A stretch of DNA of 41,336 nt from Cupriavidus sp. U2 (GCF_009663685.2 NZ_RCOG02000029.1:780-42115); one strand, 5' to 3'; shown: positions 18,081 to 27,836, counted from the first letter of the stretch. Notes: generated by a model not told the origin, from the sequence alone. Translations and numbers: made by a program.

Positions 18081-18402
18081 CCTGGGCTCCTTGCGGGGTA
18101 TCGCGGATTGCGTGCGGAATGCGTGGGGCAATGCGCGCCCCGGCCTCTACTGAGTGCCGCCGGGCGGCGCATTGGTTCCAGTGATGTTACGTCACTCATG
18201 GCCGCTTGGACAGGCAGGGGCGCCGCCAGGCAGCACGGGCGTACCCGTTTCTGCGTGCCGCCGGTGTGACGGAAAGCCGATCCGGAACATCCTGGCCGAT
18301 CATCGATCCCATCTGCTGATAGCCCATGGCGATGACACCGCAATGACGGTGGCGTCCGGATTTTTCGGCTACGCTGAAAAGCGCCCTACAGGAGATATCC
18401 CC
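18081..18402. promoter_or_regulatory. Divergent zwf/edd control region
   Basis: These 322 bp must hold both promoters. An interrupted palindrome AGTGATGTTACGTCACT (18180-18196; 5-bp arms AGTGA/TCACT) is a possible operator. In many proteobacteria HexR, with 6-phosphogluconate-pathway intermediates as ligand, controls zwf and edd, but I do not see a clear match to its usual AT-rich site. A perfect iteron (18239-18255) lies near the middle, and the edd ribosome site AGGAG is at 18390-18394. Confidence 0.55.
18239..18255 (-). repeat. Distal iteron 4 (perfect)
   Basis: The leftward strand reads CGCAGAAACGGGTACGC. It lies in the zwf/edd control region, 159 bp from the zwf start and 148 bp from the edd start, so a bound protein could also affect these promoters. 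Confidence 0.85.
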
Positions 18403-20229
18403 ATGCCCCGCCACCCCGTACTGGAGAAAGTCACGGCCCGCATCGTGGCCCGCAGCGCCCCCACCCGTCAGGCCTATCTGGACCGCACGCGCGCCATGGC
18501 CGGCCAAAAGGTCGAGCGCGCCAACATTTCGTGTACCAACCTGGCGCACGGCGTGGCCGCCATGCCCGACGAAGCCAAGATCCGGCTCAAGGCGCAGGAG
18601 CGGCCCAATCTGGCCATCGTCTCGGCCTACAACGACATGCTGTCGGCCCACCAGCCGCTGCAGGCCTACCCGCAATGGCTCAAGGAAGCGGCCCTGGAAG
18701 CTGGCGGCACCGCGCAGTTTGCGGGCGGCACGCCCGCCATGTGCGACGGGGTGACGCAGGGCCAGGACGGCATGGACCTGTCGCTGTTCTCGCGCGACGT
18801 GATCGCCATGGCCACCGCCGTGGCGCTGTCGCACCAGATGTTCGACGGCGTGCTGTGCCTGGGCGTCTGCGACAAGATCGTGCCCGGCCTGGTGATGGGT
18901 GCGCTGTCGTTCGGGCACCTGCCCGCCGTGTTCGTACCCGGTGGCCCGATGACCACGGGCCTGAGCAACGACGAGAAAGCCCATATCCGCCAGCTCTATG
19001 CCGAAGGCAAGATCGACCGCGCGGGGCTGCTGGAGGCCGAGACCCGGTCCTATCACGGCCCCGGTACCTGCACCTTCTACGGCACGGCCAACTCGAACCA
19101 GATGCTCATGGAAATCATGGGCCTGCACCTGCCGGGCACGGCATTCATCAATCCGAACACACCGCTGCGCGAGGCGCTGACGCGCGAATCGGCCCGCCAG
19201 GCGCTGCGGCTGGTGCATGGCGGCGAACGCTACACGCCGATTGCCGAAGTGCTGGACGAACGCGCGTTCGTGAATGGCATCGTCGGGCTGGTGGCCACGG
19301 GCGGGTCCACCAACCATACGCTGCACCTGATCGCGATGGCCCGCGTGGCCGGCATCCAGCTCACGTGGGACGACTTCCACGAGCTGTCGGCCACCGTGCC
19401 GCTGCTGGCGCGCGTGTACCCGAACGGCAAGGCCGACGTGAACCAGTTCCAGGCGGCCGGCGGTCTGTCGCTGGTGATCCGCGGCCTGCTGTCGCTGGGG
19501 CTGCTGCATGACGACGTGAACACGGTGGCCGGCCCCGGGCTGGCCCATTACATGCGGGAGCCCGCCCTGCGCGATGGCAAGCTGACATGGGTCGACGGCC
19601 CCGAAGCATCGCTCGACGACACCATCGTGCGCCCCGCCGATGCGCCGTTCGCGCCCGATGGCGGCATCAAGCTGCTCGACGGCAAGCTGGGCCGGTGCGT
19701 GATCAAGACTTCCGCCGTCAAGCCCGAGCACCAGGTGGTGGAGGCGCCGGCCATCGTGTTCCATCATCAGGACGACGTGCTGGATGCCTTCAAGCGCGGC
19801 GAACTGGAACGCGACTTCGTGGCCGTGCTGCCGTGGCAGGGGCCGGCCGCCTGCGGCATGCCGGAACTGCACAAGCTCACCCCCACGCTGACGCTGCTGC
19901 AGGATCGCGGGTTCCATGTGGCGCTGGTCACCGACGGACGCATGTCCGGCGCTTCGGGCAAGGTGCCCGCCGCCATCCACGTGTGCCCCGAGGCGCTGTC
20001 GGGCGGTGCCATCGGCAGGGTCCGCACCGGCGACATCGTGCGGGTGGATGCGCCGGCCGGCGTGCTCACCGTGAAGGTCAGCGATGCCGATTGGGCGGCG
20101 CGCCCCCACGAAGTGCCCGACCTGACCGCCAACCGCCATGGTGTGGGCCGCGACCTGTTCGCCGGCTTCCGCAAGCATGTGGGGACGGCCGAAACCGGGG
20201 CCTGTTCGTTGTTTGCGGACGAAGGTTAG
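18403..20229 (+). CDS. edd: Phosphogluconate dehydratase (Entner-Doudoroff)
   Basis: A 608-residue IlvD/Edd-family iron-sulfur dehydratase converting 6-phosphogluconate to KDPG. Predicted cluster cysteines are C114 (TPAMCDGVTQGQDGM), C156 (LGVCDKIVPG) and C223 (GPGTCTFYGTANSNQ). These motifs follow the Edd rather than the IlvD pattern, and the length matches Edd. ATG 18403 lies 8 nt after AGGAG. Aldolase gene eda is not in the window, so the last step must be encoded elsewhere. It is followed by REP-like palindromes and an iteron. Confidence 0.96.
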   Translation: MPRHPVLEKVTARIVARSAPTRQAYLDRTRAMAGQKVERANISCTNLAHGVAAMPDEAKIRLKAQERPNLAIVSAYNDMLSAHQPLQAYPQWLKEAALEAGGTAQFAGGTPAMCDGVTQGQDGMDLSLFSRDVIAMATAVALSHQMFDGVLCLGVCDKIVPGLVMGALSFGHLPAVFVPGGPMTTGLSNDEKAHIRQLYAEGKIDRAGLLEAETRSYHGPGTCTFYGTANSNQMLMEIMGLHLPGTAFINPNTPLREALTRESARQALRLVHGGERYTPIAEVLDERAFVNGIVGLVATGGSTNHTLHLIAMARVAGIQLTWDDFHELSATVPLLARVYPNGKADVNQFQAAGGLSLVIRGLLSLGLLHDDVNTVAGPGLAHYMREPALRDGKLTWVDGPEASLDDTIVRPADAPFAPDGGIKLLDGKLGRCVIKTSAVKPEHQVVEAPAIVFHHQDDVLDAFKRGELERDFVAVLPWQGPAACGMPELHKLTPTLTLLQDRGFHVALVTDGRMSGASGKVPAAIHVCPEALSGGAIGRVRTGDIVRVDAPAGVLTVKVSDADWAARPHEVPDLTANRHGVGRDLFAGFRKHVGTAETGACSLFADEG

Positions 20230-20243
20230 CGGCTTCGGTTTTG

Positions 20244-20371
20244 CTCCCCTCTCCCGCCACGCGGGAGAGGGGTTGGGGGAGAGGGCATCGAGCTTCTGCT
20301 TGCCGACATGTCGCGATTTGAACCGCCGGGCCCTCTCCCCCTGCCCCGCTCCAGCAAGGCGGGAGCGGGGT
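20244..20371. repeat. REP-like palindromes downstream of edd
   Basis: Two units: 20244-20285, identical over 42 bases to 11589-11630, and the more diverged 20331-20371 (CCCTCTCCCCCTGCCCCGCT, arms GCTCC/GGAGC). They lie 15 bp after edd and may form its 3' end hairpin. An iteron follows 35 bp further on, as also happens at 11.6 kb. Confidence 0.8.
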
Positions 20372-20405
20372 GCAAACCCGAGCAACCGGCACAATCAGAA
20401 GCAAG

Positions 20406-20422
20406 GCGTACCCGTTTCTGCG
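20406..20422 (-). repeat. Distal iteron 5 (perfect)
   Basis: The leftward strand reads CGCAGAAACGGGTACGC, 3 bp beyond the 3' end of the MscS-like gene, between two convergent genes and next to REP-like palindromes. Confidence 0.85.
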
Positions 20423-20425
20423 ACC

Positions 20426-21337
20426 TCAATTTGGGCGTCCCGACCCCGGCGCACGGCCTCGATAACCCTCTCCGTGCCCCGCCTCCGCAGTCTCGGCTTC
20501 CTCCAGATCCGGCACCCGCCCCTCCTGCACCGGCACGGCAATGCGGCAGCCAGCGCCCTCCACCGTGGCCTTCAGTCGCGCGTACAGCGCGAACTGCACG
20601 CTCCAGAAATCGTCGTTCGACGTCCAGTAGCGCGCGTTCAGCGTGACGCCGCGCTCGGTGTAGCGCACCACCATGACTTCGCGCTTCGGCTGGGGCAGCA
20701 GGCGCTTTTCGCTGTCGAGCATGGCCGCCAGTGCGTCCAGTCCGGCCTGGATCGGGCTGTCGAAGGTCACCGTGACCTCCATGTCCATCCGGCGCGTGGG
20801 GTTCTCGCTGTAGTTCATGATCGGACTGCCCCAGATCTTGCCGTTGGGCACGCGCAGGCAGACGCCATCGAACGTCTGCAGCTCGGTCATGAAGAGCCCC
20901 GTCTCGCGCACCGTGCCGGCCACGCCCTGCGCGTCGATGTACTGGCCCACGCGAAACGGCCGCAGCAGCACCAGCATGATGCCCGCGGCGATGTTTTGCA
21001 GCGTGCCCTGCAGTGCCAGGCCGATGGCCAGCCCGGCCGCGCCGAGCATCGCGATGATGCTGGCCGTCTGCACGCCGAACTGCGACAGCACCAGCACCAC
21101 GGTCAGTACGCGGATCACCCATTGCACGATGCTGGCCAGCATGGGCCGCAGCGTATCGTCCACATGGGTGTGCTGCAGGGTCTGCCGCACCGCCCGGGCG
21201 GCCCGCGCGGACACCCACCATCCGATGATCAGGATGGTCAGGGCGGCCAGGCAGTTCAGGCCCTGGCTGACGGCGAACTGGGTCAGGTAGGCCCAGGTGG
21301 CTTCCAGCTTGGCGTGATCGATGAGGTTCAGGTCCAT
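20426..21337 (-). CDS. MscS-family mechanosensitive channel
   Basis: A 303-residue small-conductance channel: three membrane helices (about 27-45, 70-88 and pore helix 92-118, rich in Gly/Ala: AMLGAAGLAIGLALQGTLQNIAAG), then the beta domain starting RPFRVGQYIDAQGVAGTV and the alpha-beta cage. It releases solutes on osmotic downshock. The C-terminal tail beyond the cage is charged (ending RAPGSGRPN). It is monocistronic, with iterons on both sides (20406 and 21413). Confidence 0.92.
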   Translation of the reverse strand: MDLNLIDHAKLEATWAYLTQFAVSQGLNCLAALTILIIGWWVSARAARAVRQTLQHTHVDDTLRPMLASIVQWVIRVLTVVLVLSQFGVQTASIIAMLGAAGLAIGLALQGTLQNIAAGIMLVLLRPFRVGQYIDAQGVAGTVRETGLFMTELQTFDGVCLRVPNGKIWGSPIMNYSENPTRRMDMEVTVTFDSPIQAGLDALAAMLDSEKRLLPQPKREVMVVRYTERGVTLNARYWTSNDDFWSVQFALYARLKATVEGAGCRIAVPVQEGRVPDLEEAETAEAGHGEGYRGRAPGSGRPN

Positions 21338-21412
21338 GCGTCCGGCTCCAGGGTGTCAAACCCCGCCAGACTTGCGAAGGACGTGCCAGCCGGACCACAC
21401 CCGGCGGCAAAA

Positions 21413-21429
21413 GCGTACCCGTTTCTGCG
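21413..21429 (-). repeat. Distal iteron 6 (perfect)
   Basis: The leftward strand reads CGCAGAAACGGGTACGC, 76 bp upstream of the MscS-like gene and 95 bp beyond the stop of the AraC-type regulator gene, in the same orientation as both genes. Confidence 0.85.
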
Positions 21430-21523
21430 TGATCGCCGACGGCGCAATGGCTGGCGGCGTGCTGTTCCGGGCGGGCCTCGGGCGTCACAACGGTCCCCAC
21501 CGGGGGCCGTCCGTGTGCAGGAT

Positions 21524-22420
21524 TTACAACTTGCCTGAAATTCCTGCCGCCGTGCGCCATTGGCCCGGCGTGACGCCGTAGGCCGCGCGAAAGCGGTTGC
21601 TGAAGTGGCTGGCGGAGGCAAAGCCGGCGCGGCTGGCCACCTGCTGCAGGGACAAGCGCCCGTCGTCCAGCAGCGCCCGCGCGCGGTCGAGCCGCGACCG
21701 CATGACCCAGGCGTGCGGCGCCATGCCGAACGACACCCGGAACATGCGCGCGAAGTGGAATTCCGACAGGCCGGCCAGTGCAGCCAGGTCGCCCAGGGTC
21801 GGATTTTCTGCGGGATGGGCGTGGATCCAGTCGGCCACGCGGCGTCTGACCTGCGCCGACAGCCCGCCGCGCCAGTTGGCCGCAGGCTGGCGCGCCCCAT
21901 GGGATAGCAGCAGGTGGGTCACGGCCCCGTGCGCCATGGCGTTGCCGACCATGCGGCTGTCCGTGTCCTGCCAGTCCAGCGCCACCAGTTGGCGCGACAG
22001 GGCCGCCAGCCCGGCATCCTCGACGAACAGCCGGTCCTGCAGCTGCAGCGCGCGAGGCTCGGTGTCGAGCACGCGCACACAGTGCCAGGCCAGGTGTTCC
22101 GGCTGGAAGTAGAGATGCAGGAATCGCTGCGTGCCGCCCACATGCCAGGCCGATTCGTGTCCGGCCGGCAGCAGGCAAAGGCGGTCCGGGCCGCCCTTGC
22201 GATCGGGGGCATCCCGGCGATAGGTGGAATAGCCGCCTTCCAGGTACATCGACATCGTGTGGTGCCCAGGCCGGGCGTAGGCGGTGTCGTCGTGGCGGTT
22301 GCGCCAGAGCGCCAGCCCCAGGCCATCGCCCAGCACGCAGGCGCGCTCCAGCGACGCACGCGATTGGGTGAGCGCGGAAAACACGGCGTTGTCGGTGAGC
22401 GGCCGGTAGGTGTCTGCCAT
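21524..22420 (-). CDS. AraC-family transcriptional regulator
   Basis: A 298-residue regulator: N-terminal sensing domain with a cupin-like pattern (GHHTMSMYLEGG, RLCLLPAGHESAWHVGG, FLHLYFQPEHL) and two C-terminal HTH motifs (about 205-295: LGDLAALAGLSEFHFARMFR; LQQVASRAGFASASHFSNRF, AAYGVTPGQWR). It belongs to the group with an AraC ligand-binding cupin. The ligand and target are not evident; the neighbouring MFS exporter, on the same strand upstream, is a possible target. Confidence 0.9.
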   Translation of the reverse strand: MADTYRPLTDNAVFSALTQSRASLERACVLGDGLGLALWRNRHDDTAYARPGHHTMSMYLEGGYSTYRRDAPDRKGGPDRLCLLPAGHESAWHVGGTQRFLHLYFQPEHLAWHCVRVLDTEPRALQLQDRLFVEDAGLAALSRQLVALDWQDTDSRMVGNAMAHGAVTHLLLSHGARQPAANWRGGLSAQVRRRVADWIHAHPAENPTLGDLAALAGLSEFHFARMFRVSFGMAPHAWVMRSRLDRARALLDDGRLSLQQVASRAGFASASHFSNRFRAAYGVTPGQWRTAAGISGKL

Positions 22421-22468
22421 GGCGTGACTCTAATCCAATCCGGCTGGCCTGCGGACGGATCGCCGCCA

Positions 22469-22485
22469 CGCAGAAACGGGTACGC
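22469..22485 (+). repeat. Distal iteron 7 (perfect, opposite orientation)
   Basis: CGCAGAAACGGGTACGC on the plus strand, between the AraC-type regulator start and the terminator of the MFS gene. It is the only one of the eight distal copies oriented this way. Confidence 0.85.
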
Positions 22486-22507
22486 CGGTGCGTGCGCGCC
22501 GACATGG

Positions 22508-22532
22508 AAAAAGGGCGGCCAGGCCGCCCTTT
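22508..22532 (-). terminator. Rho-independent terminator of the MFS gene
   Basis: Perfect 11-bp arms AAAGGGCGGCC (22510-22520) and GGCCGCCCTTT (22522-22532) with a single-base loop; leftward the stem ends in a T-run. It lies 22 bp beyond the MFS stop codon. Confidence 0.85.
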
Positions 22533-22554
22533 CGAAGGTTCGCGCCGGGCCGCA

Positions 22555-23850
22555 TCAGCGTGCCGGCGCCGCCTTGTTGCCGGAAGCGTCCGCCCCGTGA
22601 GGGCCGGTCGGATGGTCGTGCAGGCGGTCGCGGTTGGTCAGCATCGGGAACAGCTTCATCCATGCCGCCACCACCAGGATCGTGCCGGCGCCGCCCAGCA
22701 GCACCGCGCCTACCGGCCCGAGCAGCGCCGCCGTCACGCCCGACTCGAACTCGCCAAGCTGGTTCGATGCGCCGATGAACACCGAGTTGACCGCGCCCAC
22801 GCGGCCGCGCATGTCGTCGGGGGTATCGAGCTGCACCAGCGTCTGGCGCACCACCACGCTGATCATGTCCGACGCGCCGAGCACCACCAGTGCGACCATC
22901 GACAGCGGCAGCCACGTGGACACGCCGAACACCATCGTCGCCACGCCAAAAATGGCCACCGCGCCAAACATCACGCGGCCCACGCGGCGGTTCAGCGGAT
23001 GCCGGGCCAGCCATAGCGCTGTCGCCAGCGCCCCGATGGCCGGCGACGACCGCAGCAGGCCCAGGCCCCACGGGCCGGTATGCAGGATGTCGCGCGCATA
23101 GATCGGCAACAGCGCCGTGGCGCCGCCCAGCAGCACCGCGAACAGGTCCAGGGACACCGCGCCCAGCAGCACCTGGTGGCTGCGGATATAGGCAAAGCCG
23201 GCGAACAGCGTCTTGATGCTGACCGGCGCCGTCAGGCGTTGCGCGGCCTGGCGCAGCTTCAGCGTGAACACCAGCGCCGCGGCGATGGCGAACAGCACGG
23301 CGCTGATCGCGTAGACCACGCCCGCGCCCGCCACATAGGCAAATCCGCCCAGCGCGGGTCCGATGATGATGGCGGTCTGCGCAGCCGAGCTGGCCAGCGC
23401 CACGGCGCGCGGCAACTGACGGGGCGTGACCACGCTGGGCAGCAGCGCCTGCAGCGTGGGGGTCTCGAAGGCCCGGCAGCCGCCCATGGCCGCCACGAAG
23501 AAGAAGATGTGCTCGCTGGTGACCCAGCCCGAGAAACTGGCCACGGCCATCGACGCCGCGATCACCGCTTCGAGCATCTGGCAGGTCCGCACGATGATGC
23601 GGCGGTCGAAACGGTCGGCCACATGGCCGGACATCAAGATCAGCGCGATCGATGGCAGGAACTGCACCAGTCCCACCATGCCGAGCATGAACGGATCGCG
23701 CGTCAGGTCGTACATCTGCCAGCCCACGGCGACCGTGAAGATCTGATAACCGATGGTGGTGCAGAGCCGGGCAAACCAGAAATGCCGGAAGGCGGGGTCG
23801 CGAAAGACGGAATCCGGCTCGTCGGCCGGCAGCGCGGAGGCGTTGGACAT
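22555..23850 (-). CDS. MFS transporter (EntS-like exporter group)
   Basis: A 431-residue permease with about 12 predicted helices. The start FRHFWFARLCTTIGYQIFTVAVGWQMYDLT and the inter-helix motif GHVADRFDRR match the group containing enterobactin exporter EntS and macrolide exporters. It likely exports a small molecule, not identified. ATG 23850 places the first helix normally; ATG 23907 upstream would add a 19-residue leader without family similarity. It precedes the AraC-type gene on the same strand but is separated by a terminator. Confidence 0.88.
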   Translation of the reverse strand: MSNASALPADEPDSVFRDPAFRHFWFARLCTTIGYQIFTVAVGWQMYDLTRDPFMLGMVGLVQFLPSIALILMSGHVADRFDRRIIVRTCQMLEAVIAASMAVASFSGWVTSEHIFFFVAAMGGCRAFETPTLQALLPSVVTPRQLPRAVALASSAAQTAIIIGPALGGFAYVAGAGVVYAISAVLFAIAAALVFTLKLRQAAQRLTAPVSIKTLFAGFAYIRSHQVLLGAVSLDLFAVLLGGATALLPIYARDILHTGPWGLGLLRSSPAIGALATALWLARHPLNRRVGRVMFGAVAIFGVATMVFGVSTWLPLSMVALVVLGASDMISVVVRQTLVQLDTPDDMRGRVGAVNSVFIGASNQLGEFESGVTAALLGPVGAVLLGGAGTILVVAAWMKLFPMLTNRDRLHDHPTGPHGADASGNKAAPAR

Positions 23851-24051
23851 GGGGCTGGAAGCGCCCTGAGGGCGCAGGAGGCAGGCAATGTACGCAGTCG
23901 CGTACAAAGCTCAGGATTCTAGCCCAGACGCCGGCATTGCGCCGCGCCGGTGTTGTATCGTTGCCGACACAATGAAGTTATCAACACAGCACGCCAAGGC
24001 GGCCCGACCCCGTCGCGGAATCAGGCCCGCCGTGGGCCAGCCGAGGTCGGA

Positions 24052-25644
24052 TCAGGCGATCTCGCGCGTTTCCAGGAAGCGGATATTCGGGAAACGCTCC
24101 TGCGTCAGGCGCAGGTTGACCAGGCTTGGGGCCAGGTAGACGTGATCGCCGGCGCCGTCGATGGCCACGTTGTGGCCGTTCTTGTCGATCAGTTTCTCGA
24201 TCTCGGCCGGATCGCCCTTGAGCCAGCGCGCCGTGGCGCATTCATGCGACTCGAAGATAGCATCCACGCCATATTCGTGCTCCAGGCGGTGCGCCACGAC
24301 GTCGAACTGCAGCATGCCGACGGCACCCAGCACCAGCTCGTTCGACATCAGCGGGCGGAACATCTGCGTGGCGCCCTCTTCGGCCAGCTGCTGCAGGCCC
24401 TTCTGCAGCTGCTTGACCTTCAGCGGGTTGTTCAGGCGCGCGCGGCGGAAGAATTCGGGCGCGAACGACGGAATCCCCGTGAAGCGCAGCGGCTCGCCTT
24501 CCGTGAACACGTCGCCCAGGCGGATCGTGCCGTGGTTCGGCACGCCGATGATGTCGCCGGCGTAGGCTTCCTCGGTCGTGTTGCGGTCCTGCGCCATGAA
24601 CGTGATGGCGTTGTTGATGGCCACGGTCTTGCCCTGCGCCACGTGCAGCAGCTTCATGCCGCGGTCGAAGCGCCCCGAGCACACGCGCACGAACGCGATG
24701 CGGTCGCGGTGGCGCGGGTCCATGTTGGCCTGGATCTTGAACACGAAGCCGCTGAACTTGCCTTCCTGCGGTTCGACGGTACGCGATTCCGTCGCACGCG
24801 CCAGCGGCGGCGGCGACAGTTCGCACAAGGCGTCCAGCAGCGACTGCACGCCGAAGTTGTTGATCGCCGAACCGAAGTACACGGGCGTCTGCCTGCCGGC
24901 CAGGAAGGCCTCGCGGTCGAACGTGTGCGACGCGCCGCGCACCAGTTCGATCTCCATGCGCAGTTCGTCGGCCTGCGAACCCAGGATGCGGTCGAGTTCG
25001 GGGTTGTCGAGGCCATCGAGCATGGCGGCGGTACCCTTTTCGCCCTTCGGATCGAACAGCTGCACCTTGTCGTCGATCATGTGATACACGCCGCGGAACG
25101 CCTTGCCCATGCCGATCGGCCAGGTCATCGGCGCGCACTGGATCTTGAGCACGTCCTCGATTTCGTCGAGCAGCTCGATCGGCGAACGGCCTTCGCGGTC
25201 GAGCTTGTTGATGAACGTGAGGATCGGGGTGTCGCGCAGGCGGCAGACGTTCAGCAGCTTGATGGTCTGGGCTTCCACGCCGTTGACGGAGTCGATCACC
25301 ATCACGGCCGAGTCCACGGCCGTCAGCGTCCGGTACGTGTCTTCGGAAAAGTCCTCGTGGCCCGGCGTGTCGAGCAGGTTCACGATGTTTTCCGGCGCGT
25401 CCGGGCGCGACTGGTACGGGAACTGCATCACCGACGACGTCACGGAGATGCCGCGCTGCTTTTCCAGCTCCATCCAGTCGGACGTGGCGTGACGGTCGGC
25501 CTTGCGGGCGCGCACTTCGCCGGCCACCTGGATGGCGCCGCCGAACCAGAGCAGCTTCTCGGTCAGCGTGGTCTTACCCGCATCCGGGTGGGAAATGATG
25601 GCAAACGTGCGGCGACGCGCAATTTCGGAAACGAGCGAACTCAC
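24052..25644 (-). CDS. prfC: Peptide chain release factor 3
   Basis: A 530-residue GTPase that recycles RF1/RF2 from the ribosome after termination. G motifs: SHPDAGKTT (18-26), DTPGHEDF (92-99), NKLD (146-149); the effector region DWMELEKQRGISVTSSVMQF is typical of RF3. The start codon is GTG at 25644, where similarity begins (RRTFAIISHPDAGKTT); its ribosome site is weak. Full length, no damage seen. It is transcribed alone, with unrelated neighbours. Confidence 0.97.
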   Translation of the reverse strand: MSSLVSEIARRRTFAIISHPDAGKTTLTEKLLWFGGAIQVAGEVRARKADRHATSDWMELEKQRGISVTSSVMQFPYQSRPDAPENIVNLLDTPGHEDFSEDTYRTLTAVDSAVMVIDSVNGVEAQTIKLLNVCRLRDTPILTFINKLDREGRSPIELLDEIEDVLKIQCAPMTWPIGMGKAFRGVYHMIDDKVQLFDPKGEKGTAAMLDGLDNPELDRILGSQADELRMEIELVRGASHTFDREAFLAGRQTPVYFGSAINNFGVQSLLDALCELSPPPLARATESRTVEPQEGKFSGFVFKIQANMDPRHRDRIAFVRVCSGRFDRGMKLLHVAQGKTVAINNAITFMAQDRNTTEEAYAGDIIGVPNHGTIRLGDVFTEGEPLRFTGIPSFAPEFFRRARLNNPLKVKQLQKGLQQLAEEGATQMFRPLMSNELVLGAVGMLQFDVVAHRLEHEYGVDAIFESHECATARWLKGDPAEIEKLIDKNGHNVAIDGAGDHVYLAPSLVNLRLTQERFPNIRFLETREIA

Positions 25645-25778
25645 GGCTTCAGGAATCGGGTAAGGGGCGATGGGCGAAAGGCGCCCGGGCTGGGCGCTGG
25701 CGCCGCTGGCATACGTTCGGGCGGGCGCCAGCGGCCTGGGAGCAACCCGGGACGTGTCCCGGGGATCGGATTGGGGCG

Positions 25779-26780
25779 CTATTTTACCGGTTCGCGGTGC
25801 CGGCCGGGGGCGTGCGTCGCCGGCGGGCGGTTTTCGCGCGCTGGATCATGCCCCCGCAGGCTGCCAAACTGCAATGCGTACTGCCGCGTCAGTTCGGCGC
25901 CGAAGAAGAAAATTTGTGCCGAATAATACACCCATAGCATCAGCGCCACGACCGATCCCGCCGCGCCGTACGATGACGCCACGGCACTGTTGCCCAGATA
26001 CAGCCCGATCAGCCGCTTGCCCACCGAGAACAGCAGCGCGGTGATGATGGCGCCCATCAGCACGTCCCGCCACGCGATCCGCACGTTTGGCAGCATCTTG
26101 AAAATCGTGGCGAACAGCGCGGTGACCACGGCGAACGAGAAGGCGGTGGAAATCGCGTCGGCCACGGGCGCGAACCACGAGGCCGTCCAGAGCTGGCCCC
26201 AGAACCGGTTGACCACGGCCAGGGCCGCGTTGATCACCAGCGACACCAGCAGCATGAACGCCAACGCCAGCACGATGCTGAACGACAGCATGCGTGCGCG
26301 CAGCAGCTTTTTCCATCCGGCCCCGATTGGCGGGGGTGCCTGCCAGATATCGTCGAGGCTGCTCTTGAGCTCGGCGAACGCGCTCGTGGCGCCGACGATC
26401 AGGATGCCGAACGCGATCGTCGCCGCAATGCCGCTGCCGCCGGCGCGGTGCGTCGCCGCCAGGATGCTCTGGATGGCTGCCGCGCCCTGTTCGCCCACCA
26501 GTCCGTTGAGCTGCGAGAAAATTTCACCGCGCGCGGCTTCGGCCCCGAAGAACAGGCCGGCAATGGAGATGACCAGCACCAGGATCGGCGCCATCGAGAA
26601 CAGCATGTAGAACGACAGCGCCGCGCCCTTGCTGGCCGCGCGGTGATCGAACCACGCCATGATGGCGGCCGATACCACGCGCACGGTGCGGCTGCCGGTA
26701 TGGCGATCGGGCAGCCAGCGCCCGCGCCGGGGGCTGGGCGGCGAGCGGTCGGGCTTCTCGGGCACGTGTTCTGAAGGCAT
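25779..26780 (-). CDS. YihY/BrkB-family inner membrane protein
   Basis: A 333-residue protein with six predicted membrane helices between about residues 45 and 295. Family marks: ASKGAALSFYMLFSMAPILVLVISIAGL near the N-terminus, and SYGAAGSVVALMLWVYYSAQIFFFGAELTRQYA near the C-terminus. It carries cytoplasmic basic tails at both ends. BrkB was first linked to serum resistance in Bordetella, but the molecular role of the family is not settled. ATG 26780 is chosen over upstream in-frame starts because similarity begins shortly after. Confidence 0.9.
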   Translation of the reverse strand: MPSEHVPEKPDRSPPSPRRGRWLPDRHTGSRTVRVVSAAIMAWFDHRAASKGAALSFYMLFSMAPILVLVISIAGLFFGAEAARGEIFSQLNGLVGEQGAAAIQSILAATHRAGGSGIAATIAFGILIVGATSAFAELKSSLDDIWQAPPPIGAGWKKLLRARMLSFSIVLALAFMLLVSLVINAALAVVNRFWGQLWTASWFAPVADAISTAFSFAVVTALFATIFKMLPNVRIAWRDVLMGAIITALLFSVGKRLIGLYLGNSAVASSYGAAGSVVALMLWVYYSAQIFFFGAELTRQYALQFGSLRGHDPARENRPPATHAPGRHREPVK

Positions 26781-27052
26781 GCCGGGGGTGTCCTGGAGTG
26801 GGCTGGCGTCGGGCAGGTTCGGGCCGACAGGAAACGAGGCTGGCCTGGAGCCCTGGACCCTGGCCCCAAACATCGCCCCTGTGACGCATCCTGTCTGTCA
26901 GCCGAAGTCTGATGCGTGCGTTCATCATAGTGCGCTCGGGCCGCAGCCGACACGTCTGCCTGCTACAGTTGATCAAGGCACACATGCCGTACCGCCCGCG
27001 CCCGGTATATCCGCCGGGCACGCCGCGTGTCCGGCCCGAACAGGAGCCATAC

Positions 27053-27277
27053 GTGATCTTCACCAAGAACGGCCAGCCCCAGCCCTTGACCGCTCACGCG
27101 GGCCGCGTTCCGTCCCGGCTGGTGCCCGGCCTGATCCTTTGCCTCGCGATGTTGTCGGGCTGCGAACGCAACCAGCCGCCGGGGCCGGGCCCCAAGCCGA
27201 TATCGGGCAGCGCCGCCACAACGACCCCCACCCCCGTCACGAACGGCGCCTCCGGCACGCAGGCCGCGCCGCGCTGA
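27053..27277 (+). CDS. Putative small lipoprotein
   Basis: A 74-residue protein with a hydrophobic stretch VPGLILCLAMLSGC whose lipobox LSGC predicts lipidation at C37, followed by a short Pro/Thr/Ser-rich tail. GTG 27053 has AGGAG six bases upstream (27043-27047). The leader before the hydrophobic core is longer than usual (about 24 residues), so the true start or export route is uncertain. No function is recognisable. Confidence 0.6.
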   Translation: MIFTKNGQPQPLTAHAGRVPSRLVPGLILCLAMLSGCERNQPPGPGPKPISGSAATTTPTPVTNGASGTQAAPR

Positions 27278-27348
27278 CGCGCCCACCGCTGCCGACGCAC
27301 TGCGGCACCCCGGCGGCGGGCTGTCGTTGCGTATCCGCCGCGACCCCT

Positions 27349-27365
27349 GCGTACCCATTTCTGCG
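27349..27365 (-). repeat. Distal iteron 8 (perfect)
   Basis: The leftward strand reads CGCAGAAATGGGTACGC. It lies 72 bp beyond the small lipoprotein gene, about 7.4 kb from repA. Confidence 0.85.
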
Positions 27366-27836
27366 GACTCTCGCCGGTATCAGGGATGCAACCGGATGCA
27401 CGCGCGGTCGGCGCGCAATATCCGGCGCGGCCGGACCTGCGGCGTTTCTATCGGCGTGCGGCAGTTCTGCCCCGAAAAGCAGACACGCCTGCAGGTTTGG
27501 CGGCTGCCAGGCTGCCCCTGTCCCACCTTGGCACCCGTGGACACCCCCGTGGCACCCGCTCGTTCGCTGCCGCGTTCGCGGCCGGCGCCGTGCATCCGGC
27601 AAGCCGGGTTTCATGCGTGACGGGTCCACGCGACCTGGCGTCCGCTTGTCGTAACACCGGCGTAACCGATTGCCGCCGCCGGGGCCTCATGGCGCGCGAC
27701 ATACAGCGCGGCGCTTGCCGGCAAGCCTTGTAAAACAAGCGTTTGCACCCGATTGGCACGCTTGTCGCTCTGTTTCGCATGGGAGAAGTCCGAGTCAAAT
27801 AACAAAGAAAGCCAGAACGCAGGAGAAGACACTGCC

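Noticed and set aside
18196..20394. 732-codon frame antisense to edd
   Set aside because: Shadow of a complete edd gene; no motifs and atypical composition.
20226..22505. 759-codon frame across the MscS and AraC genes
   Set aside because: It crosses two genes with clear family motifs in another frame and has low-complexity composition.
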